NCBI GenBank assembly: GCA_934339005.1
Contig: CAKRHR010000050.1
Span: 1-19,263 of the forward strand
Source of the DNA: an uncultured Catenibacillus sp.
Lineage (GTDB): Bacteria; Bacillota; Clostridia; Lachnospirales; Lachnospiraceae
Length of the DNA stretch: 19,263 nucleotides
Direction of reading: 5' to 3'
The translations under genes were made by a program, and so were the position numbers. Positions 1 through 7,080 of this stretch are shown piece after piece. The first letter of the stretch is position 1. Every line of letters begins with the position of its first letter. Under the pieces are notes generated by a model. That model did no database searches. It saw nothing but the letters and a program-made list of their open reading frames with translations, and had not been told where the DNA came from.

Positions 1-2507
1 TCCACATGGGACATGCTTTGGATAATACCATGCAGGATATTTTGATCCGTTACAAGAGAATGCAGGGATACAATGCATTATGGCAGCCTGGTACAGACCA
101 TGCAGCTATTGCGACAGAAGTTAAGGTTATTGATAAGCTGAAAAAAGAAGGCATCAATAAAGAAGACCTCGGTCGTGAAGGTTTCTTGAAAGAAGCCTGG
201 AAATGGAAAGAAGAATACGGCAACAGAATCATCAACCAGCTTAAAAAACTTGGCTCCTCTGCTGACTGGGACAGAGAACGTTTCACAATGGATGAAGGCT
301 GTTCTAAAGCCGTTGAGGAAGTATTTGTAAATCTTTATGAAAAAGGATATATTTATAAAGGCTCAAGAATTGTCAACTGGTGTCCTGTATGCCAGACATC
401 TATTTCTGATGCTGAGGTTGAACATGAAGAACAGGCCGGTCATTTCTGGCATATCAAATATCCAATCGTTGGCGAAGATGGCTATGTAGAAATCGCAACA
501 ACACGTCCGGAAACATTACTTGGTGATACAGCCGTTGCTGTAAACCCGGATGATGAAAGATACAAACATCTCGTAGGCAAAATGTTAAAGCTGCCTTTAA
601 CAGACAGAGAAATTCCAGTCATTGCAGATGCTTATGTTGATAAAGATTTTGGTACAGGCTGTGTTAAAATCACACCTGCACACGACCCTAACGACTTTGA
701 AGTTGGTAAACGTCACAATCTCCCTGAAATCAACATCATGAACGATGATGCGACAATTAATCAGAGGGGCGGCAAATACGCAGGTATGGATCGTTACGAA
801 GCAAGAAAAGCCATGGTTAAAGATCTGGAAGACCTTGGTCTGCTTGTAAAAGTAGTTGATCATACACATGCCGTTGGTACACATGACCGTTGTAAGACAA
901 CTGTTGAACCAATGATTAAACAGCAGTGGTTCGTTAAGATGGAAGAAATGGCAAAACCAGCCATTGAAGCTGTCAAATCCGGAAAGATTAAACTTGTGCC
1001 TGAACGTATGGAAAAGACATACATGAACTGGCTTGAAAATATTCGTGACTGGTGTGTATCCAGACAGTTATGGTGGGGACATCGTATTCCTGCATATTAC
1101 TGTGATGAATGTGGTGAAGTTGTTGTTAAGCGCGGCGGCGCACCTGATGTTTGCCCTAAATGTGGCTGCAAGCATCTGACACAGGATGAAGATACACTGG
1201 ACACATGGTTCTCATCAGCATTATGGCCATTTTCCACACTTGGCTGGCCTGATAAGACAGAAGATTTAGATTATTTCTACCCAACAAGCGTGCTTGTTAC
1301 AGGTTATGATATTATCTTCTTCTGGGTTATCCGTATGATTTTCTCAGGCATCGAACAGATGGGCGAAGTACCATTTAACACAGTGATTTTCCATGGCCTT
1401 GTACGTGACTCACAGGGACGTAAGATGAGTAAATCCCTTGGTAATGGTATTGACCCACTTGAAGTCATTGATAAATACGGTGCTGATGCCCTCAGACTGA
1501 CATTGATTACAGGTAATGCACCTGGTAATGATATGCGTTTCTACTGGGAAAGAGTTGAAGCAAGCCGTAACTTTGCAAACAAAGTCTGGAATGCATCCAG
1601 ATTCATGTTGATGAATTTTGAACAGGCAGAAGAAAAAGGCATTTCCATTGAAAATGTCACATTAGATGAACTGACACAGGCAGATAAATGGATTTTATCC
1701 AAAGTCAATACACTGGCAAAAGATGCTACAGAAAACATGGATAAATTTGAACTTGGTATTGCCGTTCAGAAAATCTATGATTTCATCTGGGAAGAATTCT
1801 GTGATTGGTATATCGAGATGGTGAAGCCTCGTCTTTACAATGATGAAGATACAACAAAGGCAGCAGCACTCTGGACATTAAAACAGGTACTGATTCAGGC
1901 ACTTAAGCTGCTTCATCCATATATGCCGTTTATTACAGAAGAAATCTTTAGCAACGTACAGAACGAAGAAGAATCTATTATGATTTCTCAGTGGCCTGAA
2001 TATAAAGAAGCATGGAACTTCACAGAAGATGAGCTTGCCGTTGAAACAATTAAAGATGCGGTTCGCGGTATCAGAAATGTGCGTGCACAGATGAACGTTC
2101 CACCAAGCAAGAAGGCAAAAGTAATCGTTGTTACTGAAAATGAAAAAGTAGCGGGTATCTTTGAAACAAGTCGTGTATTCTTTGCAACACTGGGTTATGC
2201 AAGTGATGTTGTCATTCAGTCAGATAAAGCCGGTATTGGTGAAGATGCAGTATCAGCAGTGATTCATGAAGCTGTTATTTACATGCCATTTGCTGAACTT
2301 GTTGACATCGACAAGGAAGTTGAACGTCTTCAGAAAGAAGAAGAAAAACTTGGCAAAGAAATCGCCCGTGCCACAGGCATGTTAAACAATCCAAATTTCG
2401 TCAGCAAGGCACCTCAGAAGAAGATTGATGAGGAAAAAGCCAAACTTGATAAATACACACAGATGCTTGAGCAGGTCAAAGAACGTTTGGCAGGTTTCGG
2501 CAAATAA
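1..2507 (+). CDS. valS: Valyl-tRNA synthetase, 5' truncated by the window edge
   Basis: Class I aminoacyl-tRNA synthetase that charges tRNA-Val in the cytoplasm. The reading frame is already open at base 3 (a His codon), so the true start lies outside the window and roughly 45-50 N-terminal residues are missing compared with the usual length of about 880. The HIGH-type signature HMGHA is at the very start. The CP1 editing domain follows, with TTRPET near residue 166 and HDPNDF. A zinc-binding insertion has two CxxC pairs just before DTWFSS. KMSKS is encoded at 1422-1436. After the anticodon-binding region the last 65 residues are a Lys/Glu-rich coiled coil (LQKEEEKLGKEI and on), the tRNA-binding arm typical of ValRS. 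The frame ends with TAA at 2505-2507. I see no obvious terminator before the next gene. Recognition is secure. Confidence 0.97.
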   Translation, partial: HMGHALDNTMQDILIRYKRMQGYNALWQPGTDHAAIATEVKVIDKLKKEGINKEDLGREGFLKEAWKWKEEYGNRIINQLKKLGSSADWDRERFTMDEGCSKAVEEVFVNLYEKGYIYKGSRIVNWCPVCQTSISDAEVEHEEQAGHFWHIKYPIVGEDGYVEIATTRPETLLGDTAVAVNPDDERYKHLVGKMLKLPLTDREIPVIADAYVDKDFGTGCVKITPAHDPNDFEVGKRHNLPEINIMNDDATINQRGGKYAGMDRYEARKAMVKDLEDLGLLVKVVDHTHAVGTHDRCKTTVEPMIKQQWFVKMEEMAKPAIEAVKSGKIKLVPERMEKTYMNWLENIRDWCVSRQLWWGHRIPAYYCDECGEVVVKRGGAPDVCPKCGCKHLTQDEDTLDTWFSSALWPFSTLGWPDKTEDLDYFYPTSVLVTGYDIIFFWVIRMIFSGIEQMGEVPFNTVIFHGLVRDSQGRKMSKSLGNGIDPLEVIDKYGADALRLTLITGNAPGNDMRFYWERVEASRNFANKVWNASRFMLMNFEQAEEKGISIENVTLDELTQADKWILSKVNTLAKDATENMDKFELGIAVQKIYDFIWEEFCDWYIEMVKPRLYNDEDTTKAAALWTLKQVLIQALKLLHPYMPFITEEIFSNVQNEEESIMISQWPEYKEAWNFTEDELAVETIKDAVRGIRNVRAQMNVPPSKKAKVIVVTENEKVAGIFETSRVFFATLGYASDVVIQSDKAGIGEDAVSAVIHEAVIYMPFAELVDIDKEVERLQKEEEKLGKEIARATGMLNNPNFVSKAPQKKIDEEKAKLDKYTQMLEQVKERLAGFGK

Positions 2508-2589
2508 TGTATGATTTCTTTAACAAAAAATGTGAAATATTAATGAATTGTTAAAAAAGTATGTACAATCCCCCTTTTTTGTGGTAGAC

Positions 2590-2595
2590 TATAAT
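2590..2595 (+). promoter_or_regulatory. -10 element of the M23 hydrolase gene
   Basis: A perfect TATAAT lies 31 nt before the ATG. No good -35 hexamer is found at 16-18 nt spacing, so this may be a weak or activator-dependent promoter. The Shine-Dalgarno AGGGGG (2612-2617) follows, 9 nt from the start codon. Confidence 0.5.
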
Positions 2596-2626
2596 CTGCG
2601 TAATTAAGAAAAGGGGGATATTTTTT

Positions 2627-3925
2627 ATGAACCGTAGAATTAAGAAAATCGCAGCAGCCGCACTGGCCATTGGATTAGTATTTTCCATGAACCTGACTGC
2701 ATTTGCAACATCCAAAGAGGAAGCACAGAACAGAATTGAACAGCTCAAGCAGGAACAGTCAGAGCTTCAGGCAAGACTTTCCGAACTTCAGGCAAACAAA
2801 GCTGATACAGAAGCATATATTCAGCAGCTTGATGAAGAGATGACAACAGTTGTTACAAATATTACAGAAACAAACGCAAAACTTGATGAGATTAACGCAG
2901 ACCTGGAACAGACACAGGCAAATCTTGAGGAAGCACAGAACACTGCAGATGAGCAGTATGCAGCCTTAAAGGTTCGTATCAAACAGATGTATGAACAGGG
3001 TGACCCGACACTCCTTGAGATTATCACAAAGTCAGAAGACATCTCAACAGTGTTAAATTCTTCTGAATATATTTCAAAAATTTCAGACTATGATAACCAG
3101 CTTCTGGCAAATTACAATGCGACATTACAGCAGATTGCCGAATACAAAGCTCAACTTGAAGAACAGAAGACTGAACAGGAACAGGTCAAAGCAGAGTTAG
3201 AGATTCAGCAGCAGGATTTACAGACTATTATTGACCAGAAGAATGCGGATCTGGCAGAACTTGGTGTAGATATTGACGATGTTTACGGTGAGATGTCAGA
3301 TGCAGAAGGTGAATTATCTGATATGCAGGCAATTTTAGCAGCTATTGAAGCCGCTGAGAAAAAGGCAGCCGAAGAAGCAGCTGCAAAGAAGGCTGCTGAG
3401 GAGGCCGCAGCAAAGAAAGCTGCAGAAGCAGCCGCTGCAGGAAACAGCTCAAGTTCTTCTTCAAGTTCAAGCAGCTCAAGTTCATCAAGTAGTTCAAGTT
3501 CAAGTGGCTCAACTTCTACAAGTACTAGCACAACGGTAAGCTCAGGTAGCTTCCTGTTCCCATGTGCAGGTACATTAGTATCAAACTATGGACCACGTAC
3601 AGCGCCTACAGCAGGTGCATCTACATACCACAGAGGTGTGGATATTTCAGCAAGTGCAGGTACACCGATTTATTCTGTATTGAGTGGTACAGTTGTTACA
3701 GCAGGTTATAACTCAGCCAGAGGTAACTATGTTGTTGTCAGCCATGGTAACGGATTATCTACATTATATCAGCACTGTTCTTCATTGAATGTCAGTGTCG
3801 GACAGTCCGTATCCAGAGGACAGGTCATTGCTTATGTAGGAACGACAGGTATTTCCACAGGCCCACATCTTCATTTTGAAGTACTTGTCAATGGCTCAAA
3901 TGTTAATCCTATGAATTATCTGTAG
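2627..3925 (+). CDS. Secreted coiled-coil M23 family peptidoglycan hydrolase
   Basis: A 432-residue exported murein hydrolase. Residues 1 to about 27 are a signal peptide: basic NRRIKK, a hydrophobic core, and AFA before the likely cleavage site. Residues 30-245 are a long Gln/Glu/Leu-rich coiled coil like that of PcsB and FtsX-controlled hydrolases. There follow an Ala/Lys/Glu stretch built from a repeated KKAAEEAAA unit (3357-3440), about 20 serines in a row (3446-3505) and a Ser/Thr stretch acting as a linker. The C-terminal LytM/M23 domain carries the zinc motif HRGVD near residue 335 and HLHFE near residue 413, so it appears catalytically intact. The family cleaves peptide cross-links during growth or division. 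The coiled coil suggests that activity is held in check by a partner, but no ftsEX genes are visible here. The start is set by the signal peptide and AGGGGG 9 nt upstream. Confidence 0.93.
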   Translation: MNRRIKKIAAAALAIGLVFSMNLTAFATSKEEAQNRIEQLKQEQSELQARLSELQANKADTEAYIQQLDEEMTTVVTNITETNAKLDEINADLEQTQANLEEAQNTADEQYAALKVRIKQMYEQGDPTLLEIITKSEDISTVLNSSEYISKISDYDNQLLANYNATLQQIAEYKAQLEEQKTEQEQVKAELEIQQQDLQTIIDQKNADLAELGVDIDDVYGEMSDAEGELSDMQAILAAIEAAEKKAAEEAAAKKAAEEAAAKKAAEAAAAGNSSSSSSSSSSSSSSSSSSSSGSTSTSTSTTVSSGSFLFPCAGTLVSNYGPRTAPTAGASTYHRGVDISASAGTPIYSVLSGTVVTAGYNSARGNYVVVSHGNGLSTLYQHCSSLNVSVGQSVSRGQVIAYVGTTGISTGPHLHFEVLVNGSNVNPMNYL

Positions 3926-4002
3926 GATGAGAATTTTCGGAATACGATTTGACAGACAGTGATACTCAAAAAGAATATTAAAATTTGAAATGAAATAACG
4001 AT

Positions 4003-4042
4003 AAAACGCCGGATTTTGTGATGAATGAAATCCGGCGTTTTT
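4003..4042. terminator. Bidirectional terminator between the M23 gene and lysR
   Basis: A perfect 14-bp stem (4003-4016 with 4028-4041) around an 11-nt loop. The core is ACGCCGGAT/ATCCGGCGT, flanked by A on the left and T on the right. It can therefore terminate the plus-strand M23 gene (stop at 3925) and the minus-strand lysR gene (stop at 4080). Confidence 0.9.
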
Positions 4043-4079
4043 AAGTTCTCTATTTATGAAAGAAACATTTTTCCGGATT

Positions 4080-4979
4080 TTATATAGCATCCAGAAAATG
4101 CTGCACACTTTCATTGACTGCGTTTCCTGGGTACCAGGCGCAGATAATGCCGTTGTAATGACCGGGTATCGGGCGGCGACAGACAGTATCGCTGATACGA
4201 AAATCAAAATAGGCATCTGCAATAATGATTTCAGAAGCAGTGCGAAAACTTGTTTTGATCGTATAAGCGTTTGGCATGTGCCTTGTAATATGTGGTGTGA
4301 GCCGTTCGCTTGCAAAAAGCTCGTTTAAATCCCGGACATAATTTGGATTGTGTGCCTCATCAAGCACCATCAGGTCAGTTTGTGCAAGATCCTGCAGTGT
4401 GACATTTTTCTTGACAGCCAGCGGATGTGCAGAGGACATATAGGCATAAACACAGTCTTTGGCAGCCCATTTCCACGGAATATGAGCGTTGTCCAGCGTA
4501 TAGTGTTCAAAATGCGGCAGAAAAATAACGTCATATTTATTCTGGCTGAATTTCTGGAATAATATATCCATAGAGTCACTCTCGATATTCAGTCCGATAT
4601 TAGGATAGTGCTCTTTGAAACGGTCAATGACAGACCAGAAATAAAGCTCCGGATTCGTCGTACTTGTCGTGCCGATATTTATAGATGACCGATGTGATCC
4701 GGAAAGCTCAAGGGCATAGATATAGTCTTTTTGAATTGCTTCGATTAACGGCTGCCAGTGTGTATAAAGATATTCACCGGCAGGTGTGAGCTCTATACGT
4801 CTTGTGGTGCGCTCAAAAAGCTTTAAATTTAATTCTTTTTCAAGTCTGGAAATACTCTTAGATACTGCCGACTGTGTCATATGCAGTTGATTAGCTGTTT
4901 CTGAAAAGCTATTTTCCTTGGCAGTTGTTATAAAAATTATCATCTGCATGAGATTCATCTGTGATAATGTTAAGTCCAT
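4080..4979 (-). CDS. LysR family transcriptional regulator, divergent from phy
   Basis: A 299-residue LysR-type regulator of normal family length. The N-terminal winged helix-turn-helix spans about residues 10-66 and shows the classic pattern SFSETANQLHMTQSAVSKSI, LEKELNLKLFER and LTPAGE. The rest is the two-lobed effector-binding domain, beginning near residue 95 with SINIGTT. The ATG at 4977-4979 is supported by AGAAAGGG 7 nt upstream on the minus strand. Met codons at residues 8 and 12 are less likely starts. It is transcribed away from the phloretin hydrolase gene across a 301-bp gap containing palindromes. That is the usual arrangement for a LysR protein that controls its neighbour and itself, so an inducer such as phloretin or a related phenolic is a reasonable inference, not shown. 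A convincing lysR promoter could not be picked out. Confidence 0.93.
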   Translation of the reverse strand: MDLTLSQMNLMQMIIFITTAKENSFSETANQLHMTQSAVSKSISRLEKELNLKLFERTTRRIELTPAGEYLYTHWQPLIEAIQKDYIYALELSGSHRSSINIGTTSTTNPELYFWSVIDRFKEHYPNIGLNIESDSMDILFQKFSQNKYDVIFLPHFEHYTLDNAHIPWKWAAKDCVYAYMSSAHPLAVKKNVTLQDLAQTDLMVLDEAHNPNYVRDLNELFASERLTPHITRHMPNAYTIKTSFRTASEIIIADAYFDFRISDTVCRRPIPGHYNGIICAWYPGNAVNESVQHFLDAI

Positions 4980-5063
4980 AAGCGTACCCTTTCTAAGTGT
5001 ATTTAATTATGAAATATAATATATTACACTATATTACGGTTCGTGATTTGCCCGTAATTAAAA

Positions 5064-5098
5064 TCATTGAAAACAATGAGTTACTACATAATTCATTG
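5064..5098. promoter_or_regulatory. TCATTG/CAATGA repeat cluster, possible lysR autoregulatory site
   Basis: TCATTG-AAAA-CAATGA (5064-5079) is a perfect 6-bp inverted repeat, and a further TCATTG follows at 5093-5098. The 10-mer TACTACATAA overlaps this cluster at 5082-5091 and recurs exactly 50 bp later at 5132-5141. The cluster lies about 85-120 bp upstream of the lysR start. Its role as a binding site is inference from position and symmetry. Confidence 0.35.
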
Positions 5099-5137
5099 TT
5101 TATTATGATTTACAGTAGTCATTTATGATTATACTAC

Positions 5138-5165
5138 ATAAATCGCCTGACGTACAGCGATTTAT
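5138..5165. promoter_or_regulatory. Candidate LysR operator upstream of phy
   Basis: ATAAATCGC (5138-5146) and GCGATTTAT (5157-5165) form a perfect 9-bp inverted repeat around a 10-nt spacer. It is the longest perfect palindrome in the lysR-phy gap. Its centre is about 84 bp upstream of the predicted transcription start of phy, near the usual LysR recognition position. No T-run follows, so it does not look like a terminator. Confidence 0.5.
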
Positions 5166-5199
5166 TCCAAACAGGCATAAATATGGACGAAAGTGTCAT

Positions 5200-5228
5200 T
5201 TTACAGCCCGGACGATATTCGTTATAAT
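5200..5228 (+). promoter_or_regulatory. Sigma-A promoter of phy
   Basis: -35 TTTACA (5200-5205), 17-nt spacer, -10 TATAAT (5223-5228), with a second overlapping TATAAT at 5228-5233. The predicted start near 5235 gives a leader of about 45 nt ending in AGGAGGAG (5267-5274), ahead of the ATG at 5281. Confidence 0.75.
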
Positions 5229-5280
5229 ATAATTACAAAGAACAAGTCTAAAGTGTAATGTATATGAGGAGGAGTTTACA

Positions 5281-6102
5281 ATGGCAAACAAAGTGCCTGT
5301 TGCAGAAAAATCAAAAGAAAGAAGTTATTACAAATACTATCTTCAGGACATGGCGCCGATTCCTGAAGAAAAACAGGAATTTTTGAAAAATCCAAAAGGA
5401 AATCCTGAAGATGCATTAAAAATCGAAGACCGAAACAAATTATTTGACCCGGGTTATCTGTCAGATGAAAAAGGCTATTTTATGTTAGATAACGGAACAG
5501 CCGTTGTCAGCAACAATACATTCTTTAAGGACAGCAAAGGTGAAATGCTTCAGTGGTGGTTTGCATGGCATGGTGTAGATCCATTAAGATATGCCATCTG
5601 GGATCCATTTGACCATTACGGTCTTGAAATCAATGACGAAGCAAGAGCCAAGATGACTGACCCGGATGTGTCAATTGCAGATAAATGTTATGATGTAGAT
5701 CATTTGGTTACAGAATCTCTTGTGATGGGTGAAGAACCTACAAAATTATTGATTGGATTTAAGAATCCTGCAAGCATGGGTTATGATACAAGCAAGATTT
5801 TTACAGATGCTTGTTCATTCCTTGTATGTGCAAATGTATGGATTGACGGACCTGACGGCAGCAAAGCACCTGTTGTTATGACACATATGGCAAGAGATAT
5901 TGAAGGCGGATGCGAACTGCGTTCACGTTTCTGGCTTGGCTACCAGATTATTGACGGTAAGGCAAAGAAGATGATTCCAGACGGTATGGTATTCCCGGAA
6001 ATCATCGTGTCTAATCTGCTTGGACATAACTTCGCAGAATTTACAAACCTTGCAGCTATCTTACCTTCTGTATACGCAGAAGAAAAAGATAACTGGGCTT
6101 AA
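5281..6102 (+). CDS. phy: Phloretin hydrolase (PhlG / DAPG-hydrolase family)
   Basis: A 273-residue cytosolic enzyme without signal peptide or membrane segments. It resembles the PhlG family of zinc-dependent C-C hydrolases (2,4-diacetylphloroglucinol hydrolase of pseudomonads). The Lachnospiraceae member hydrolyses phloretin to phloroglucinol and 3-(4-hydroxyphenyl)propionate in anaerobic flavonoid breakdown. The ORF is exactly 822 bp, the length I recall for phy of Eubacterium ramulus. Likely metal and catalytic residues lie among H112 (DHYGLE), H141/E145 (DHLVTES), H202 (THMARD) and H249/E253 (GHNFAEF). I assign these as candidates only, without an alignment. The start is fixed by AGGAGG 8 nt upstream. 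It is a single-gene transcript bounded by its own promoter and the terminator at 6165-6214, with a divergent LysR gene as likely regulator. Substrate specificity could differ within the family (acylphloroglucinols instead of phloretin). Confidence 0.85.
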   Translation: MANKVPVAEKSKERSYYKYYLQDMAPIPEEKQEFLKNPKGNPEDALKIEDRNKLFDPGYLSDEKGYFMLDNGTAVVSNNTFFKDSKGEMLQWWFAWHGVDPLRYAIWDPFDHYGLEINDEARAKMTDPDVSIADKCYDVDHLVTESLVMGEEPTKLLIGFKNPASMGYDTSKIFTDACSFLVCANVWIDGPDGSKAPVVMTHMARDIEGGCELRSRFWLGYQIIDGKAKKMIPDGMVFPEIIVSNLLGHNFAEFTNLAAILPSVYAEEKDNWA

Positions 6103-6164
6103 ATTGTTAGATGGTAGATATTAAATCTATATCTATAAAATACTTTCCCTTCTGTATAAAGTAT

Positions 6165-6214
6165 AAAAAACAGAGGCGGGCAACCAAAGATATCGGTTGT
6201 CTGCCTCTGTTTTT
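6165..6214. terminator. Bidirectional terminator between phy and the DUF4190 gene
   Basis: A long stem of 6166-6185 with 6195-6214 and a 9-nt loop. It has two G-U pairs, with an A-run on the left and a T-run on the right. It ends phy (plus strand) and, only 4 nt after its stop codon, the minus-strand gene at 6218-6817. Confidence 0.9.
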
Positions 6215-6217
6215 AGA

Positions 6218-6817
6218 TTAGAAAAAGTTTCTTAACTGAATCAGTAAATCACTGTTCATCAGATTATTAAAATATTCCTGAAATGCAGGGTCGCTGAACA
6301 TATCGCTGTAAGCGCCGGATGAAACAAGATAAACGGCCATCACAATGATTAAAACACCAAAAATCAACATAATCGCACCGACAACAATGCCTGTGATTGC
6401 CATGCCTTTGGATGCATTTTTGCATTTAACAAGTGAGAAGATACCTAAAATAATCGCCGCAATGTCCATAGGCACAGAAAGATATGGAATAAAGCAGCTT
6501 AAGATAATACTGACAAGTGCAAGCACCATGGATGTAATCGCAAGACCATTGGAAGCCTTTGGCTGATTCTGGTATGGCGGCTGTCCATAGGGTGATTGGT
6601 TCTGATATGGATTTTGATACTGGTTTGGATCCTGGTAAGAATTCTGGTATGGATTCTGATTCGGCTGAACATTGAAATTCTGGTTGATGTTTGTCTGGTT
6701 ATTCCAGTCGTAAGCATTCTCAGCGCCTGAACCATTCTTTGGTGCAAGTCTTTGACCACAGAAGGAGCACTGGTTGACATCATCTTTATTTTCACTTCCG
6801 CAATTTGGACAAATCAT
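6218..6817 (-). CDS. Zinc-ribbon and DUF4190 membrane protein
   Basis: A 199-residue predicted membrane protein of unknown role. The N-terminus is a small zinc ribbon with two CxxCG-type knuckles (CPNCG and CSFCG, residues 3-20). About residues 35-95 form a low-complexity Asn/Gln/Pro/Tyr-rich linker of repeated short PYQN-like units. The C-terminal half has two or three hydrophobic segments of the DUF4190 type (NGLAITSMVLALVSIIL and KGMAITGIVVGAIMLI). The frame extends further upstream to 7051. The ATG at 6815-6817 is chosen because AAAGGAGG stands 8 nt before it, the zinc ribbon starts directly at it, and the promoter lies just upstream. Such zinc-ribbon membrane proteins are common in Lachnospiraceae, often in several copies, with no established function. 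Confidence 0.85.
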   Translation of the reverse strand: MICPNCGSENKDDVNQCSFCGQRLAPKNGSGAENAYDWNNQTNINQNFNVQPNQNPYQNSYQDPNQYQNPYQNQSPYGQPPYQNQPKASNGLAITSMVLALVSIILSCFIPYLSVPMDIAAIILGIFSLVKCKNASKGMAITGIVVGAIMLIFGVLIIVMAVYLVSSGAYSDMFSDPAFQEYFNNLMNSDLLIQLRNFF

Positions 6818-6878
6818 GGAAATTCCTCCTTTGAATATGAATATTTCTGCACGAAAATATAAGATGCAGTTTATTAAT

Positions 6879-6907
6879 AATATAACGTATTTTCCTAGTT
6901 TTTTCAA
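6879..6907 (-). promoter_or_regulatory. Sigma-A promoter of the DUF4190 gene
   Basis: On the minus strand, -35 TTGAAA (6907-6902), a 17-nt spacer and -10 TATATT (6884-6879). It lies about 65 nt before the chosen ATG. This excludes the longer upstream frame as the translated start. Confidence 0.65.
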
Positions 6908-6965
6908 CGTAAATTTAGTTAAAATTATATAAAGTACCAAATATGTAAATTCACATTTACGATTC

Positions 6966-6994
6966 TTGTAGGCGGGTTTTAGATATGTTATGAT
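6966..6994 (+). promoter_or_regulatory. Extended -10 promoter of the GLUG-repeat gene
   Basis: TGTTATGAT (6986-6994) is an extended -10. A weak -35 TTGTAG (6966-6971) is at 17-nt spacing. It points toward the TTG start at 7081 and is divergent from the DUF4190 promoter. Confidence 0.55.
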
Positions 6995-7080
6995 AAAGAA
7001 TAATGAAAATAGTAAAATAGTCAAAGATAGTAAACATAAAGAAAGTAGCATCTAAAAGAAAGTATGCGAGTGGTGATATT

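Noticed and set aside
2545..2570. WalR-type binding site before the M23 gene
   Set aside because: TGTTAA and TGTACA occur, but they are 7 nt apart instead of 5 and the second does not match the consensus.
3283..3531. Minus-strand and +1 frame ORFs over the Ala/Ser-rich part of the M23 gene
   Set aside because: They are by-products of low-complexity codons (Glu/Leu or Gln runs), without ribosome binding sites.
6818..7051. Longer N-terminus of the DUF4190 protein from the open frame up to 7051
   Set aside because: AAAGGAGG and the promoter at 6879-6907 place the start at 6817, and the extra residues are an AT-rich translation of intergenic DNA.
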